64,000 bases of DNA from Bimastos eiseni (lineage: Eukaryota; Annelida; Clitellata; Crassiclitellata; Lumbricidae), in assembly GCA_959347315.1 (NCBI GenBank), contig OY365810.1, positions 18,922,358 through 18,986,357 of the forward strand. The letters are read 5' to 3'. Positions 26,801-40,468 of the stretch are shown one piece after another. Under the pieces are notes generated by a model. The model saw only the letters and a program-made list of their open reading frames with translations. It had not been told where the DNA came from and did not search any database. Position numbers and translations under genes: made by a program. Numbering within the stretch: the stretch's first letter is position 1; every line of letters starts with the position of its first letter.

Positions 26801-29800
26801 TGGATAGGAATGGAGCATTTTAGGATGGCAACAACACTTTTTTCTAGTGATTCACTGTACTTACTCCAATCCGCCTTCTGGAAATTCCAGCACTGCAATG
26901 GGGTGCAATGAATGATCGGCAGCTGTAACCCGATGTGAACAAGAACAGGTCTGTGTTGGCTCCTTGGAAAGTCTTCGAGCACCGTTTGAGTGGTTGATTG
27001 GTAAAGAGCGCCTGCAGATGTAAACCAACAGAGATCTGGGAGTATTCCCTTCTCCATCTTGCCAAATGAAATGTGCCTTGTTGCTTGGCATCATAGGCAG
27101 AAGTCAGGTCGTTGTATGAGGCCCACTGCGCGAAACGTTTGCTGTTCTCGTCCATGCCCAATTCTGGGTGATGACTGTTGGAAGTCACCCACATACAGAG
27201 CCGGGTACTCTAACAAAGGCGGTAGATGCTCAAGCATTCAGAACCTGGTGGTGTGTAAATGTTCGCGGTTGTGAAGTCGTCAACCCGGACGATGTCGTAG
27301 AATTGGGTTGATGAGACTGGCGATGCATCAGAAATGGTAAAGCGGACATACGTTGCACGACCGTACATTGCATCTGAGGCAGCGAAGATAAGATCGAAAC
27401 CATTTATGGTGTAGCTGCCAGCTGTAAGGTCCGCTACATGAGTCTCTTGAAGGCAAATGACATACACCTCATGATGGCAGGCCGTGCTGCTGACGAGTGT
27501 GTGCTTGGCTGCTGACTGACTCTTGACGTTCAGTTGTAGAACTCAAAATATTGGCCCAAAGGCTTGGAAGTCATCGGGCACTGGGTAGACGAGGGCCGCA
27601 TGCGGCGCGTGACCAGGGCCTATATGCATAGCATTGGATTAGCCTATTCACTGAATAAAGCTTACACCCGAAGTAACTATTCTTCGAATAGGCCGTGGCC
27701 GTCGTTGCTATGCACGAGCAAGAAATATCCGTGGAGTAGTTGCACCCGACATAACATTCGTGAGACTATGCTTCACGATGGGTTTATGGTAATGATTTCA
27801 ATGGGTAGTGATAACTGCGCATGAGCAAAGATTTAATAGCGCTTGATTCGGATTGCAAAGGCTGAGATACAAAGTCCTAAATCACATTTCTTGGAAATCA
27901 ATCAAATTAATTAATTACACATGAATGTTACAATACAAAAGGCTCATCAATGTCAGAGTAAACTAGATGGCATTTTGTTTACATTTTACGAAATTAATTA
28001 TTACTGCATGGCCAAAGGCAACGAACCTCTACTCGGCAGTCGGTACAACATGTGCCATATTGCCAGCCATTTCGCCACAAACAAAGCTTAGTAGTGTTTT
28101 ATCGTGGTGAAATTCAAAGGCATAATAAAATGTTTTATCTTCCGTAGATCTAGAGGAATGCGGCTATCTAGAATCATCTTAAAGCATCATAAACTTCGTC
28201 GAATGCGAAGAATCATAACATAGGTCATTTTTATTAGAGCCCTATTCAAGAACAGCAGACTTACACCTAGGGTCAACAAGGAGTAAATTTATGTTTAGAA
28301 TAACGCACAACCCCCGCCTCATGCATAGCAGTTTAACGCGCTACTCCAGTGGAGGCCAGTTTTATGTCAGAGGTAAGAGTTACACCCTCGCTATTCCAAC
28401 CCATGCATGGCCCATATGGCCTCTGGATCCCTGTTGAGTGAATTTGGTCCTGCTAGTACGATCATTGGCTTCTCCATAGCTGACCTCCGGATACCGACGA
28501 GAACGCTGATCCAATGCCCCCGGCATCAACTTCAGGCCTTTATACATCTTCCATAAGTTTAGAATTTTCATCAATTTCATTTATGCTGTCATATTTTTTT
28601 AATCATGATGTGACCAGTAGTTATGAATTTAGAACTTCATAGTTTTAAAGATTATAATGAAATACTTAGCAAATACTTACCAACAATGACGATAATGATG
28701 CCTATGCTGTTGATTCAGAATTGACTCAAGAACAGTATGATGAACTGTCTGGGGAATCAGAAGATGAAGATGAGTTTTAAGGATTTAAATTATTTCTATG
28801 TTTAAGTATGAAGCTATTAATGTCAATACAATTAATGTTTGTCATGAACTTTCATTTTAATTCATGTGCTACATTCAATTATGCTACATTGAAAATGCAT
28901 CCCTTACTCACTAAATTAATTATACAAATCGGATGCAGTGAACGGAAGTTACCCGTTCGTATTCACATATTGTTTATTTAAACTGATTTTCAAACATAAT
29001 TTGTATAAGATTTTGTGCCTTATGCAAGTTTTTGTAATCACTAAAAATTGTTAAACATCAATTTCGCATATTTTATAAGTTTTTGTAATTACAAAAAATG
29101 GTTAAGCATTGCCCGTTTTGATTTTATAGGTTTGACTTAGATTTAGACTTAGATTTTGGACACTATTTTTATCAAAAACATTACACTTTGACTTATATTT
29201 GAATCAACTTTAGTCGAGTATATACAGTATTTTTGTCTGGCCAACAATTTATGCTGCAACTCATGTGGATGAATATAAGCAAAAAGTAGTTGCTCAAATC
29301 TCAAGTGGGACATATGTGGTGCACTCATTCCTTTGTCAGAGACCCCAGAGAAAAGAAAAATTCCAAAATTCTGGCTTAATACCGGTAAACGGGTGCTAAT
29401 TCAATCATCATGGCAACACATCATAGCTTTACCTAGCATTCACCAATTACAGTTAAATAGGGAATCTAATAACTGACCTTTTTTTCATCATCTTCTGATT
29501 CAGAGTCTTCTGAACCTGGGTCAGTGCTTTTCTTTTCTTGACTCTTCACCCCATAGAATACCTCATAGGTCATGAGAGCCATAAGAAGTGGAACAAGCTT
29601 GCACTGTCTCTCTGGTGGACTGTGACAGTGAAATGCCAATTGCAAGCTCTGAAAATAAAAAGTCTAACTCAGATGAAAAACATACCAAAAAGTATACAAA
29701 AAACATACAGAAATGCAGTCACATAACTTTCAGAATTTGTCTAAATCAAACAAGAGACACAAACAGCTTAGATAAATATTGTGAGAAGAAACACATGGGT

Positions 29801-32800
29801 GATTCCATGTCAATTCAACCAATGCGATTTACATGACCAACTCAGATTTACATGAAATTATATCCATGTATTGGGCCACGAATAATATGCATAAATCCCC
29901 TAAAAAATTAAATTTGTTTTAGCACATTGCATTGCCGAGATAAGGGTCGGCGAACTTTGACCCGACCCGTTTGACCTTGTACCTTTCGACGTAGAGCTGT
30001 ACCGATATCACTTATTGCCGATTATGCCAATACCAATTATTGCCGATTATTCATTTGCCGATACCCGATTATTTAGCCGATTATTTCATTGTGTTTCCCA
30101 AGATATCCGGTTCCAAAAGATAGACCTACTGCTACTGCCTATTGTTGTGATACAAGCAAACACTTCCCCCATAGGAGACATATGCATGTAGTTGAGGACT
30201 AATCCTAGGCAGGCAATAGCCTGCCGTCGAACTGTGCCCAGGGTAATTATAGGCCAAGCATATTCACAGCCACCCATTTAGTCTCAGCCTCTCAGGCGAT
30301 TGGCAGCTAGCATGCATTCATTAGGCATGCCTCCACGATGTACATTCATCGGTTTCTCTGTTGAATTGGCCAGCCGTTCCTTGGCTTGAATTGGCCAGAG
30401 ATTCCTTGGCCCACAAGCAGGTACTATGACTCACTCAGCACAAGACATATGTTGACACATTCCCACGGTCTATACTAGCACAATGGATGGTCTCACCCCT
30501 GGTCTGAAGAAGCCATTGGCTCGACGACACAATACGGGAACGGAACGAAATCCCGTCCTTCACAGACCCAGTGATGTTGCTGTCGTCATTTTGCTTCTAT
30601 AGACTGAAAATAATATTATAAAATTAAAAAAATAATTTTTAATATCGGCGCTGATTATCTTGCCGATATCCGATATTGCCGAAATCTCTATAATCGGCCC
30701 AATTAATCGGCCAGCCAATTAATCTGTACAACTATTTTTATGCCTGTATCTCAGCTCATATGATAGCTAGGAAGATGTTCTTGGCGTCATTCTTTAGCTT
30801 TTTGATGAGCTATTTGGGCAAATAAATAAGGACTGAACTTAAAGTATAACTTCACAGTCATATTTCACAATTGAACACTTTAACCTTGACCCTTTTGCAG
30901 GTTTCAATAAATCTGAAAAATTTCACACAGGTGTTGTTAAATATTTTGATCATTCTCAGAAGAAATTAGAATAGGATCTCTGATGGTTTTCTGGCTATTT
31001 TAAGTGTGTCTTAATGGGGGTAAATTTATGCTTGATTTTGTCAGAACTGTTTAAAGTAGTCTTGCACAAAACAGGAAAAATTCTACAAAATGAAGCATAT
31101 ATGAGCCCCATCAAGACACATTTAAAATAGCAAAAAAACCATCAGGTGTCTGTAGCAAATAATAGCCTTCTCAAAACTGACTGTTTATTACACTTAATTA
31201 ATTATAAGTAGATTATTTAAGCTAATTAGTTTACAGTGGCATTTAGTTAATCAACATGGCAATTAGATAATATGTTAAGGAAGTTAATGTCCAAAGCTGT
31301 AGTGCATTATTATCCATGACATTATTAATGACGTAACGCTTGGACAGCAACGAATCCGTTGAAAATCAGTTGAAATTGAGAAAGTTTGAACGATGATGGC
31401 GTTGTTTAGACTGCTAAAATCAAGTACGGATTACACGGATTAATACGAGACTAAATCAGCGTTTTCTTGTTTAAGATTGTCGCAGTTTAGAGCTTCGACT
31501 GAGTAGGAGTCAGTTATAGCAGTGGTTCTTAAAGTGGTGGTCTGCAGACCACTGGTGGTCCGCGAAACTCTGGTCAGTGGTCCACGAAAATGTTTGGTAA
31601 AACAAATTATTTTTACACTTCTTTAACACTAATTTAACATTAATTTAATTTTTCCTAAATTTTAAAAATTAAAATTTCACACAGGTGTAGTTAAATATTT
31701 TGATCTGGCACTGTGGCCACTGTGAACAGATAAACGCATTGGTGATGTTTCATCTTTGTTTAACTTTAATTCCAATAGTCTTTGGAAGATTGTGATAAAT
31801 CAAGTTAGTAGATGACGAGTTGAAGCAGAAGATTCAATATTTTTAATTATTAATGCAAATTTTGTAAGACTACAAGATGGTTAATTGTTGAATTTTAAAA
31901 TTTAAATAAATAAATAAGAAATAACTGTGAGTAAAAAGAAACATAGCATTAATGGACGGTGTAAAGAACACAAATCAAAATTCTGCGGGAAAAGCAAGAC
32001 CTTTCAGACAGTGAAACCGAAGACGAAAATGATAACAATAACCCTGCAAATACTGTGAGCAATACATGCAAGTCGAGGAAGCGTCAATTGAGACAAAAAT
32101 ATACATGATCCAGCATATTTAAAGTATGGATTTGTCATTAATTATGATTACTGCCGCTGTTTATTTTTGAATTTTATGAATTTTATAATAAACTTATTGG
32201 TTTGCTGTGGAATTTGTAAAATCAACGAACATTTTATCATTTAAAATTTTTATACCTGAACAATTTAAAACTTTCATTAATTTTTTAATATTTGGTTGTT
32301 GTTGTTGTTACAATGGTACAGCCTATTAAATTGTTGCTAGTAATAATGTTCATGCAAATAACTTTTTTATTTTTTGTAGTATACTTACCTAATCACAAAA
32401 TAAAAAAATGATATTAACAATTTAGTCTTATTACATTTCAACAACAAAATTATGAAATCCAACTGGGGAAGCTTACAGCACTCCCCAGACTCCCTTATCA
32501 TGGGGAGAGTAGCGCCCTCGGCGCTCGTTTGTCCTCTTAGACTTACAATACAATACAACTATCATTTATAGTGCGCCTTAATAAAACCAGAGTCTTTCTT
32601 TAAGCTGCATTACAGAAACAGTTCATCAGTCAAAATAAACAGAGAATAAATGGGTTTTGAGACTAGACTTAAAAACTTCCATCGAGGAAGCAATGCGCAA
32701 TGCCTCTGGTAGGGTGTCCCATTCAGCTGGCCAAGATATTTCAAACATTCTGTGCCAAACTGCACGTTCAATCTTTTAACAATGCCTCTTCTTGGGCCAA

Positions 32801-35800
32801 TGGTAGCACATGGTGTGACCAGGGCAGACAGGTAAGGTGGGGCCAAACCGGTCATCAGGAGGCAAATCTTGAAAGAAATGCGAGCCTGGATGGGAAGCCA
32901 ATGAAGTTGACATAGGGAGTGGGTAATTTGGTCACAGAGGCCAGGTGCTGAGTTACAGTAATCAATTCTTGATATAACCAACGATTGGACTAAGACAATG
33001 CTCATTTAAACAGCATTTGATTTGACATATTCGATGAAGGTGAAAAAGACAAGCTTTGGCAACAGAAGATATATGAATACACATGGAGAGTTTGCTGTCA
33101 AGAAGCAGACCAAGGTCTCAAACAATATCATTGGGTTGAATAGAGCATGCATCATCAAGCTGTAAAGAGAGACTTCACTACATACACCAACGTGTTCTCA
33201 TGTTTGGTGTTAGTGGTCCGCAACAATTATTAAAAAGTCATTGCTGGTCCCTGGCATCAAAAAGTTTAAGAACCACTGATTTTTAGTACTCTCACATCAA
33301 GATGCGTCGTTTTGAGTCGAACCTATGAGTAAACGATAGGACATCCCTGCCGTTGATCAGTTTGCAAGCGATTCGTACTTAAGCAGAAATCCATTGGTAG
33401 TCGTTTGACTTGTGAATTTGAACGTTACCGTTAATACTTCATTCAAACTGCATCCGTTTTGTCATTTGGAATTGCTTTCTACGCTTTGACGAATTACAGA
33501 CGTTGCCTTTGCGGAAGATTCTTTCTGGAAGAGGAGAAATTCTGCGCTTAACTACTTATCTACATGTCTGCCATATGAAAGAAACTTTCTGGAGTAGAAG
33601 AAGATTCGTCTACTAATGCTAATCTCAACCAAAGAATAAACCATGAAGATACATCCTACTTTGTGTGCCCTGGGATTCAGATAAGCAAATCAGATATAAA
33701 ATATTATAATAATTAATGCCACTTTAAGTAAGTAGGATATTTAATGTGTTGTGACTTTGATTATGGAATGGTTCTTTACTACAAATACTACAAATATTAT
33801 ACAATGTCTAGTGTTCATTATTTCTATTTATACTTAATGAGACTTAGCTTTTCTCAGCCAAGCACAACGATGTTTATTCCGGCGAAGCTCGCGACAGTGT
33901 CCAAATGTACGAGGTTGAACGAGTCAGGTCAAAGTTCACCGACCCATATCTTGGCAATGCAATGCGCTAGAAAAATTTTTTCTGATTTATGCATGTCATA
34001 TGTGGCCCAATGTGTGGATATAATTTCATGTAAATCTGAGTCGGTCATGTCAATAATGGTTGCAGATTGGTTGATTTGACATGGAATCACCCACATACGA
34101 AATTCTAGCGTCTTGGCATCATCTAAGGCAGTGCTTCTGAATCTGTGGGTCGCGCGCGACCCCACGAGAGTTGCTTAATGATTTATCAGAGGTTGACTGG
34201 AACCTTCAGAAATTTGTAAAAAAAACTGTGAGCAGCATAGTTTTTCATATTAACTATTTACATAATCATAGTCATTGCACTAACTACGGCGGAATCGCCC
34301 TCTAATATCGTGAACACCTACGATTCAAAGTTATTCCATTACCAAGTGTGTTCCACACTATTGAAGCCTTAGCTTTCTCAAGATTGTGCTACGGTCAGAG
34401 GGCCTGTCACCATCCTAACCCTCTATCGGCCGGGTTCCACATTGCCTTTGTCATACGTTTTCACCGAATTAACCTTACTCCTTGAAGAATTCGATACCTT
34501 CAACTCACAACTCATCATAGCGATCTAAACATCCATCCGGAATCTTCATCTCTACCAGACATCATTTGGTTTTTGGACATTCTCTTGCAATTCAACTTAC
34601 TACAACATGTGGCTGAACAGACGCATATGCTCGAAGCCTGGTTAGACGTAGTGATTACACACTGTGCGATCACTGATCATCACGTTGAACTACCTTAAAT
34701 CTACGATTATGGATTTCTCCTCTACACGGTACCATATCTCTGCTCGTCACCTGTCTTTGCCCTCCAGCACTCATGTGGCTGGAGACGTCTGGATCACCAA
34801 GCATTCCGTGATGGTCTATGTAACAGTATTCTATGTGGGGATCTTTCGTCCCTATCAGATCACTCAGCTGAAGACCTCTTTGCCCTCTACTATGCGACTA
34901 TACTATCTCTAATTGACTCTCCTCTCCTTCCACTCCATCGCCATTGGGTCTACCTTTACACCCATGGTTTGACTTCTAATGTCGTGTCGGAATATCAGAC
35001 ATCTAGAGCGCAAATTTTGTCACTCACACAATCCGGCTGACCACCTAATCTAGATTGATCAGCTGAGGAATAGGCGGCGTGAATTTCGTGACAGGAAGAC
35101 TGTGTGCTGGGAGTCTTTGATCAAGTGGGAGAAGGGGAACTGACTGTTCATGACTGATGACTATCTAAAATTCCAGCAATCAAAGATCGATGCAACACGT
35201 CAGGCAACAGTCAACGCTTCACAGCCATCCTTGCAGCCTACTACCTCTTTGCTCTCAGCATGGGAACCTCTTCAACTAGCTGCCATTCTATAGCTAGTTC
35301 TTCATCCGTTTCTTCTTAAGGATTTTATGGATGATTTTGCTCCATTTTTTTACAATTGCTTTGTAATGCTTCCTTGACCCAGGGTTCTGTTCCGGAACTA
35401 CACAAACAAGCTGTTGTTTTTCCCTCCATTAAACAGCAGCGTTTAGATCCCAGCACCTCTGCCAACTTCAGGCCTAATTCTCACCTATCTTTCCTCTCCA
35501 AGCTTCTGGAAAAATGTGTCATTTTCCAACTGGTTCACTATCTTGACTCCAACTCCCTCATGCCTCAGTTTCAATCTGGATTCAGGAAACTCCATTCTAC
35601 TGAAACTCTTCTGGTTAGACTTTTTACTGAAGTCTTCCAATGGCCATGTTACCCTACTCGCACTGTATGATATTATTATTATTATTAATATTAAAATTGT
35701 AACGCGCACAAGGTCACACCTAAATGTGAATCTGAGGTGCGGATAGTCAGTCGCCAGGAGAAGATGCAATTAGATTTCCAAATCCTTGAAAGCCAAAGAG

Positions 35801-38800
35801 AAATAGTGAGTTTTGAGTCACTTTTTGAAGGAAGTAAATTTGAGCTACGAAGAGAGAGTGGCAGTCGATTCCATTCCCTAGGAGCAGAGACATGAAATGC
35901 AGGAGAGCCCATAACTGTTCTGCATCGTGGTTCAACTAAAAGACCTGTACTTGATGATCGTAAATAACGAGGAGGAATGTAAGGAGTTAGTAGGGCATGA
36001 ATATAGGTAGGTGTACAGATGATGATGGCTTTGTAGGTCAAACAAGCTAACTTAAATTTTATTCTGAATTCAACAGGGAGCCAATGCAGCTGGTGGAGTA
36101 GGGCAGAGTAGCATGTTCATAGTGGGACACATAGCACTACTCGAGCTAACGTATTTTGGATACGTTGAAGCCTTTAGAGTTCAAGGTCTGATATCACACT
36201 GCATTTGACACGGTCGACCATTCTATACTTCTTAACCGGCTATCTATATCATTTAGCATCACAGACAAGGCCCCTCTATGGCTCCAATCTTTTTTTTCTG
36301 ATAGATCCATATGTGTGATTTTTGGCTCTAACCGAACTCCCTGGGTCACTGTGCCATACGTTCTCCTTCAAGGCTCTGTTCTTGCTCCTTTGCCATTTAT
36401 CTTATATACTGCAGACCTTTTTCCAGCTGTTAGGCATTTCGTCACAGCTTACTGACGATACTCAGGCTCTTCTTCATGGTCCAGCTTCCTCCGCAGTTCA
36501 AATGGCTGAGCGTTTACTAGAGGCTTCACTTGCCCAAGATGCTTGGCTCTCCTCTACAACTAAAGTCGGATAAGATATAACTCATCTGGATTGGTGGTCG
36601 CCTCCAGCTTGATAAAATAAATTCTGTTTCTCTCCATCTCAGGTTTACCCACATCTAATTTTCAACTTCTGCTCGCGACCTGGGAATTGTCTTGGATCCT
36701 ACCTTTACTTTCAGTCATCAGATCAACTCAGTTTCTAGATCCTGCTTCTACCGTATGCGTCAACTTATTCTTACTTCATGTTATTGCTACCTTAGCCTAT
36801 ACCATGATATATACTTGGGTGGACTTTGGAAATGCTGTATACATTGGTCTTTCTTACTCCAATTCTCTCAAACATCAGTCTATTCTTAATGCTGCTGCTC
36901 GTCTGATAGGTGGCATTCCCAAGTTTGCCAATATCTCATGCCTCATTCGGGACACACTTCATTTTTGGCCCTCTATTCAACAGCATGTGCAGTTTAAAAC
37001 CATTTCCTTATGTGCAACTGACTACTTACTATGTAAGATTTTTCTGCACATTGGTGTCCTCTTTACCTGTAAGGGCTTCCGTGCGATCTACCACTCGCAC
37101 AGAGGCGTAGCTAAGGACCGGGGGACATGTGTCTCCGGGCGCCAAGTTCTGGGGGCACCAAAATGAGGATTTAAATTATTAATTTTTATTTATTTTGATG
37201 CAAACTAATTTATCCCAACTAAGTTAGTCAGACTTAATTTTGGCACCCCCAAAATATCATCATTACAAACAGGCTGTCAAGCATAATTTTGGCGCCCACT
37301 GATCAGTGATGACTAAGGAGCCACAAGGTGCGACATGATACTCATTAAAATAAAAAAATTGTAAATTTATTAATGAAACATTTGCTTGTTTTTTAATTCT
37401 TGTTGATCTTAACAAATTCATAAATAAATCATTAGGCCACTGATTATTTCTCTGTTGAATGACAGTGATAGTTAATTCATAATATAATATTAATACTCAT
37501 AATATTAATACTTAAGTGAAAAATGCAACAAAAACAAAATAAAAAAGACCTGCTGACTTCATTTTAATTGTTGATATAATATTAAGGGTCAGCGGGCACC
37601 AAAATATAGCCTTACCTAAGGCAGCCAATTTCCCGCCAAATGTCTAGAGCTGAGCCTGCAAATTTGGTGAAGATATTCCCGACTTCTACATCTGGAAAAT
37701 TCAATGGCTGAAATAAAGGCTGCTCAATAGTAAAAAAATATTATCAACATCGTGGGCGACTGTATGTGGCTGTAACTGATACCTACAGAGTCTCAGAGAT
37801 ATGTTTATGCTATTTATTACTATTAGGCCAGATGTACAAGTAATACTTTTATAATTCAGTTATCTTAGATTATAACATTTTCTAAAAGAGTATTATTATT
37901 AGCATTCAAAAATATTTTTTTCTGTAATTTGTTGAATGCAAAAGATATAAAATAATAAGTCTGTAGTTGAATGTTATTGACCAATTTGTGACAGCCATAC
38001 AAAGAAAAAATATTTTTTAAAAGACTGTGTCTACGCCAGTCATGTGTAAATAGCTAAATAGATATATTTGAAAATGTTGACTAAATTAGAAAAGGGGTGC
38101 CAATTCAGTAGTTTGTCCCTGGGCGCAAAATACCCTAGCTACACCTCTGCACTTGTGGTCTTCTTGTTGTTCCGCGCATGCGCTCTGCCACGGCCCAGTT
38201 GAAGACCTCTGTCTATGTTGGCCCTTCAGCTTGGAACTGTCTTCCACAGCCCCTGTGCCTGGAATTACTGACCCTTTCACATTGCCAGTTTTGGAGATGC
38301 CTTAAGACCTCTCTGTTCCCCATCCCACCCACAGACGCCCGTTGAGAGTGCTGCTGATTTGAGCAGCGCTATATAAATGCTTGATTACATTACATTACTA
38401 CAGTATAGCGATTTAAAAGACATATTATCAATTGTTCTGTTAATAATTGCATGAGGTGTATGGTTTATCAAATGGTAAGGAGTGACATGCATAGTAGTAA
38501 AAACATGGCTGGGGGTCGCCACAATATTGGAAATGTTAGCAGGGAGTTGCAGGACAAATAAAAGCTTTCTCATTAACTCAATTTGAACACCAATAAAAAC
38601 CCAACAATAAAAACCTCATGCCCTTTAAAAAAATAATCACCTGATACTATTTACCTTAATGAGGTTCCCTTCCATGACTTTACATCTAAAACTTGATTTA
38701 GCAAGTGCAACAATGACACCAAAGTGATTCAAGGCAAGGATCGATTCCAGCTCAGCAGACAATTCCTCGAACATCTCTGCAAACTACAAACAACAGAAAA

Positions 38801-40432
38801 TGTAGAAGAAAAACATAACCTGTTACACTAATGAGATTGATTCCAAAACCCTATAAGAATGTCATGATGATGATGACATAGATCTTGAGCCAGCAATCGC
38901 TGTATTCTGTTAGCAATTAACCACATGCCATTTTTCAGCACTTCAACTAGAGTTTATTGTGTCATTCCATTTATTGGACCATACAACTGAACAACCTTCT
39001 GAACTGTGACAACTCTACCTCCCTCTGGTCTAAATCTGCTATTTGAAAGTCTACATCTATTCAATTGTGGAGCACATTAATAAAATCTTGTGTTCTGATA
39101 AAAAGTTTAAGTGAACGACAACAAAGAGCAGCAGATCAGCATGGATGTGAGATTGATTTCTGCTACCCTCCAAAAGGTTGACCCAGCCTTTCATTTGCAA
39201 CGTGGAAATGGTAACGTGAGCAGTAGGACAAACAGAGCTTTGCATGGCTGCCCTACAGTAAAATTAGACTCATGTAATAAGTTGTAATAATCTGTTTAAT
39301 GAATAACAAACACAAATATATGTTTTAATTCCTCTACAAGTTCCTTCCTCCAATGTTGATCAACTTCTTAATTCTTTTCTAAAATGTTTTCTGCAATCAG
39401 AGTAGCTCTTAAAAAAGATATTCTTCCCTTGATCACACTTACATGCCAAATTATCCTTTACCCATTTTTGGCTTTTTCAACCAGCAGTCTGCATCAAATT
39501 TCGAAGCTGTCGCTTGTTATCATATCATGTCTCAAATCAACTTTCTCAATGCAATGGTTTAAAACCCTTTGTACTCTGTGTCATAACATCTCTCCTCCAC
39601 ACCCTCAAATCAACTGCTCTTGTTTAGAGCAAGACAAGGGGGAAAGCAAAACAAGCAGCATCCCTGTTACCAAATGCGACAGGCAGTCACAGACAAAAAT
39701 TTGAAAAAAATGAAAGCACAGTCAAAAGCAGGCAGAGAAACATTAAAGATTTTTTTAAAATACAGTCGATGATTTGAGAATTTAAAAGGGATTCTAAAAC
39801 GAGTCCCCCTAACCATCACCTGTTTTCTCACTCAATACACACACTCAACATCTGCCCACTAGCCAAAGAGCATGCCAAGGATCAATCCAGGTGGACCTAA
39901 TCAATAATTGTATAGAGGCAGCCATCATTTTCTAAACTCACCCGAAAACATCACAAGGATGAAATGAACGCAATACAGGATTATCATCTGTTCCAGCAGG
40001 TCCATTGGGTGAATTAATCAGCAAGGGGAACAGACCTGTTGTGGGCACGCGGACGCAGCTGGTGCTCACTGCTCCACAGTCTTAATAGGAGGAGGAAGAT
40101 TCCTTAAAATGTGGTCAGAATTAGAGAGGATGAAGTTGAAAAGGGAGATATCAGCTCGTTCGCAGAGTTCATCGAAGGATTTATGTTCAGAAGGGAGCAA
40201 CCCGTGTCACATCAGATTCCGAACAACAGCATTGAGGCAAGCAAGATTACTTAAAGGAGAAGTTTTGTGCGCGGTCAGTTTTGCGATAAACTGAATAATG
40301 AGCTACCACTGTCTTGTCAATCAAACCTGAACTCATTGAGTGGGGCTACAGTCAAGAAGTGCCATATTCAAGTCCACCGCCGGTCAATTCCTTTCAATTG
40401 AAATGCCTGCATGCCTCGGAATGGGGCTGTCA

Positions 40433-40468
<36 letters not shown>

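Larger units (their letters stand above)
34330..38400 (+). pseudogene. CR1/L2-type LINE interrupted by two insertions
   Basis: Endonuclease pieces come first (VTILTLYRPGSTLP near 34395, FTELTLLLEEFDTFNSQLII near 34460, then ILLQFNLLQHVAEQTHMLEA). RT follows at 35356-35667 (ANFRPNSHLSFLSKLLEKCV, FQSGFRKLHSTETLL), resumes at 36195 (TAFDTVDHSILLNRLSISF, LLQGSVLAPLPFILYTAD, TAYTDDTQALLHG) and continues to 37099. The C-terminus is at 38150-38330 (SVYVGPSAWNCLPQPLCL, FWRCLKTSLFP). The tail is ATTAC repeats at 38380-38398. Inserts: 35674-36188 (LINE) and 37100-38149 (hAT). Multiple frame breaks. Confidence 0.9.

Noticed and set aside
29480..29590. Minus-strand exon ending in an acidic stretch (SEDSESEDDEKK)
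   Set aside because: A donor-like GTCAGT follows, but the adjacent sequence recurs at 43490-43545, so it is more likely part of a dispersed repeat; no partner exon.
34130..34200. Another complete hAT element
   Set aside because: One end (cagtgcttctgaatctgtgg) looks hAT-like, but I could not find a matching right end or target duplication.
40435..40468. Coding Ser/Val/Cys/Leu repeat frame
   Set aside because: It is a plain TCTG microsatellite read in frame.
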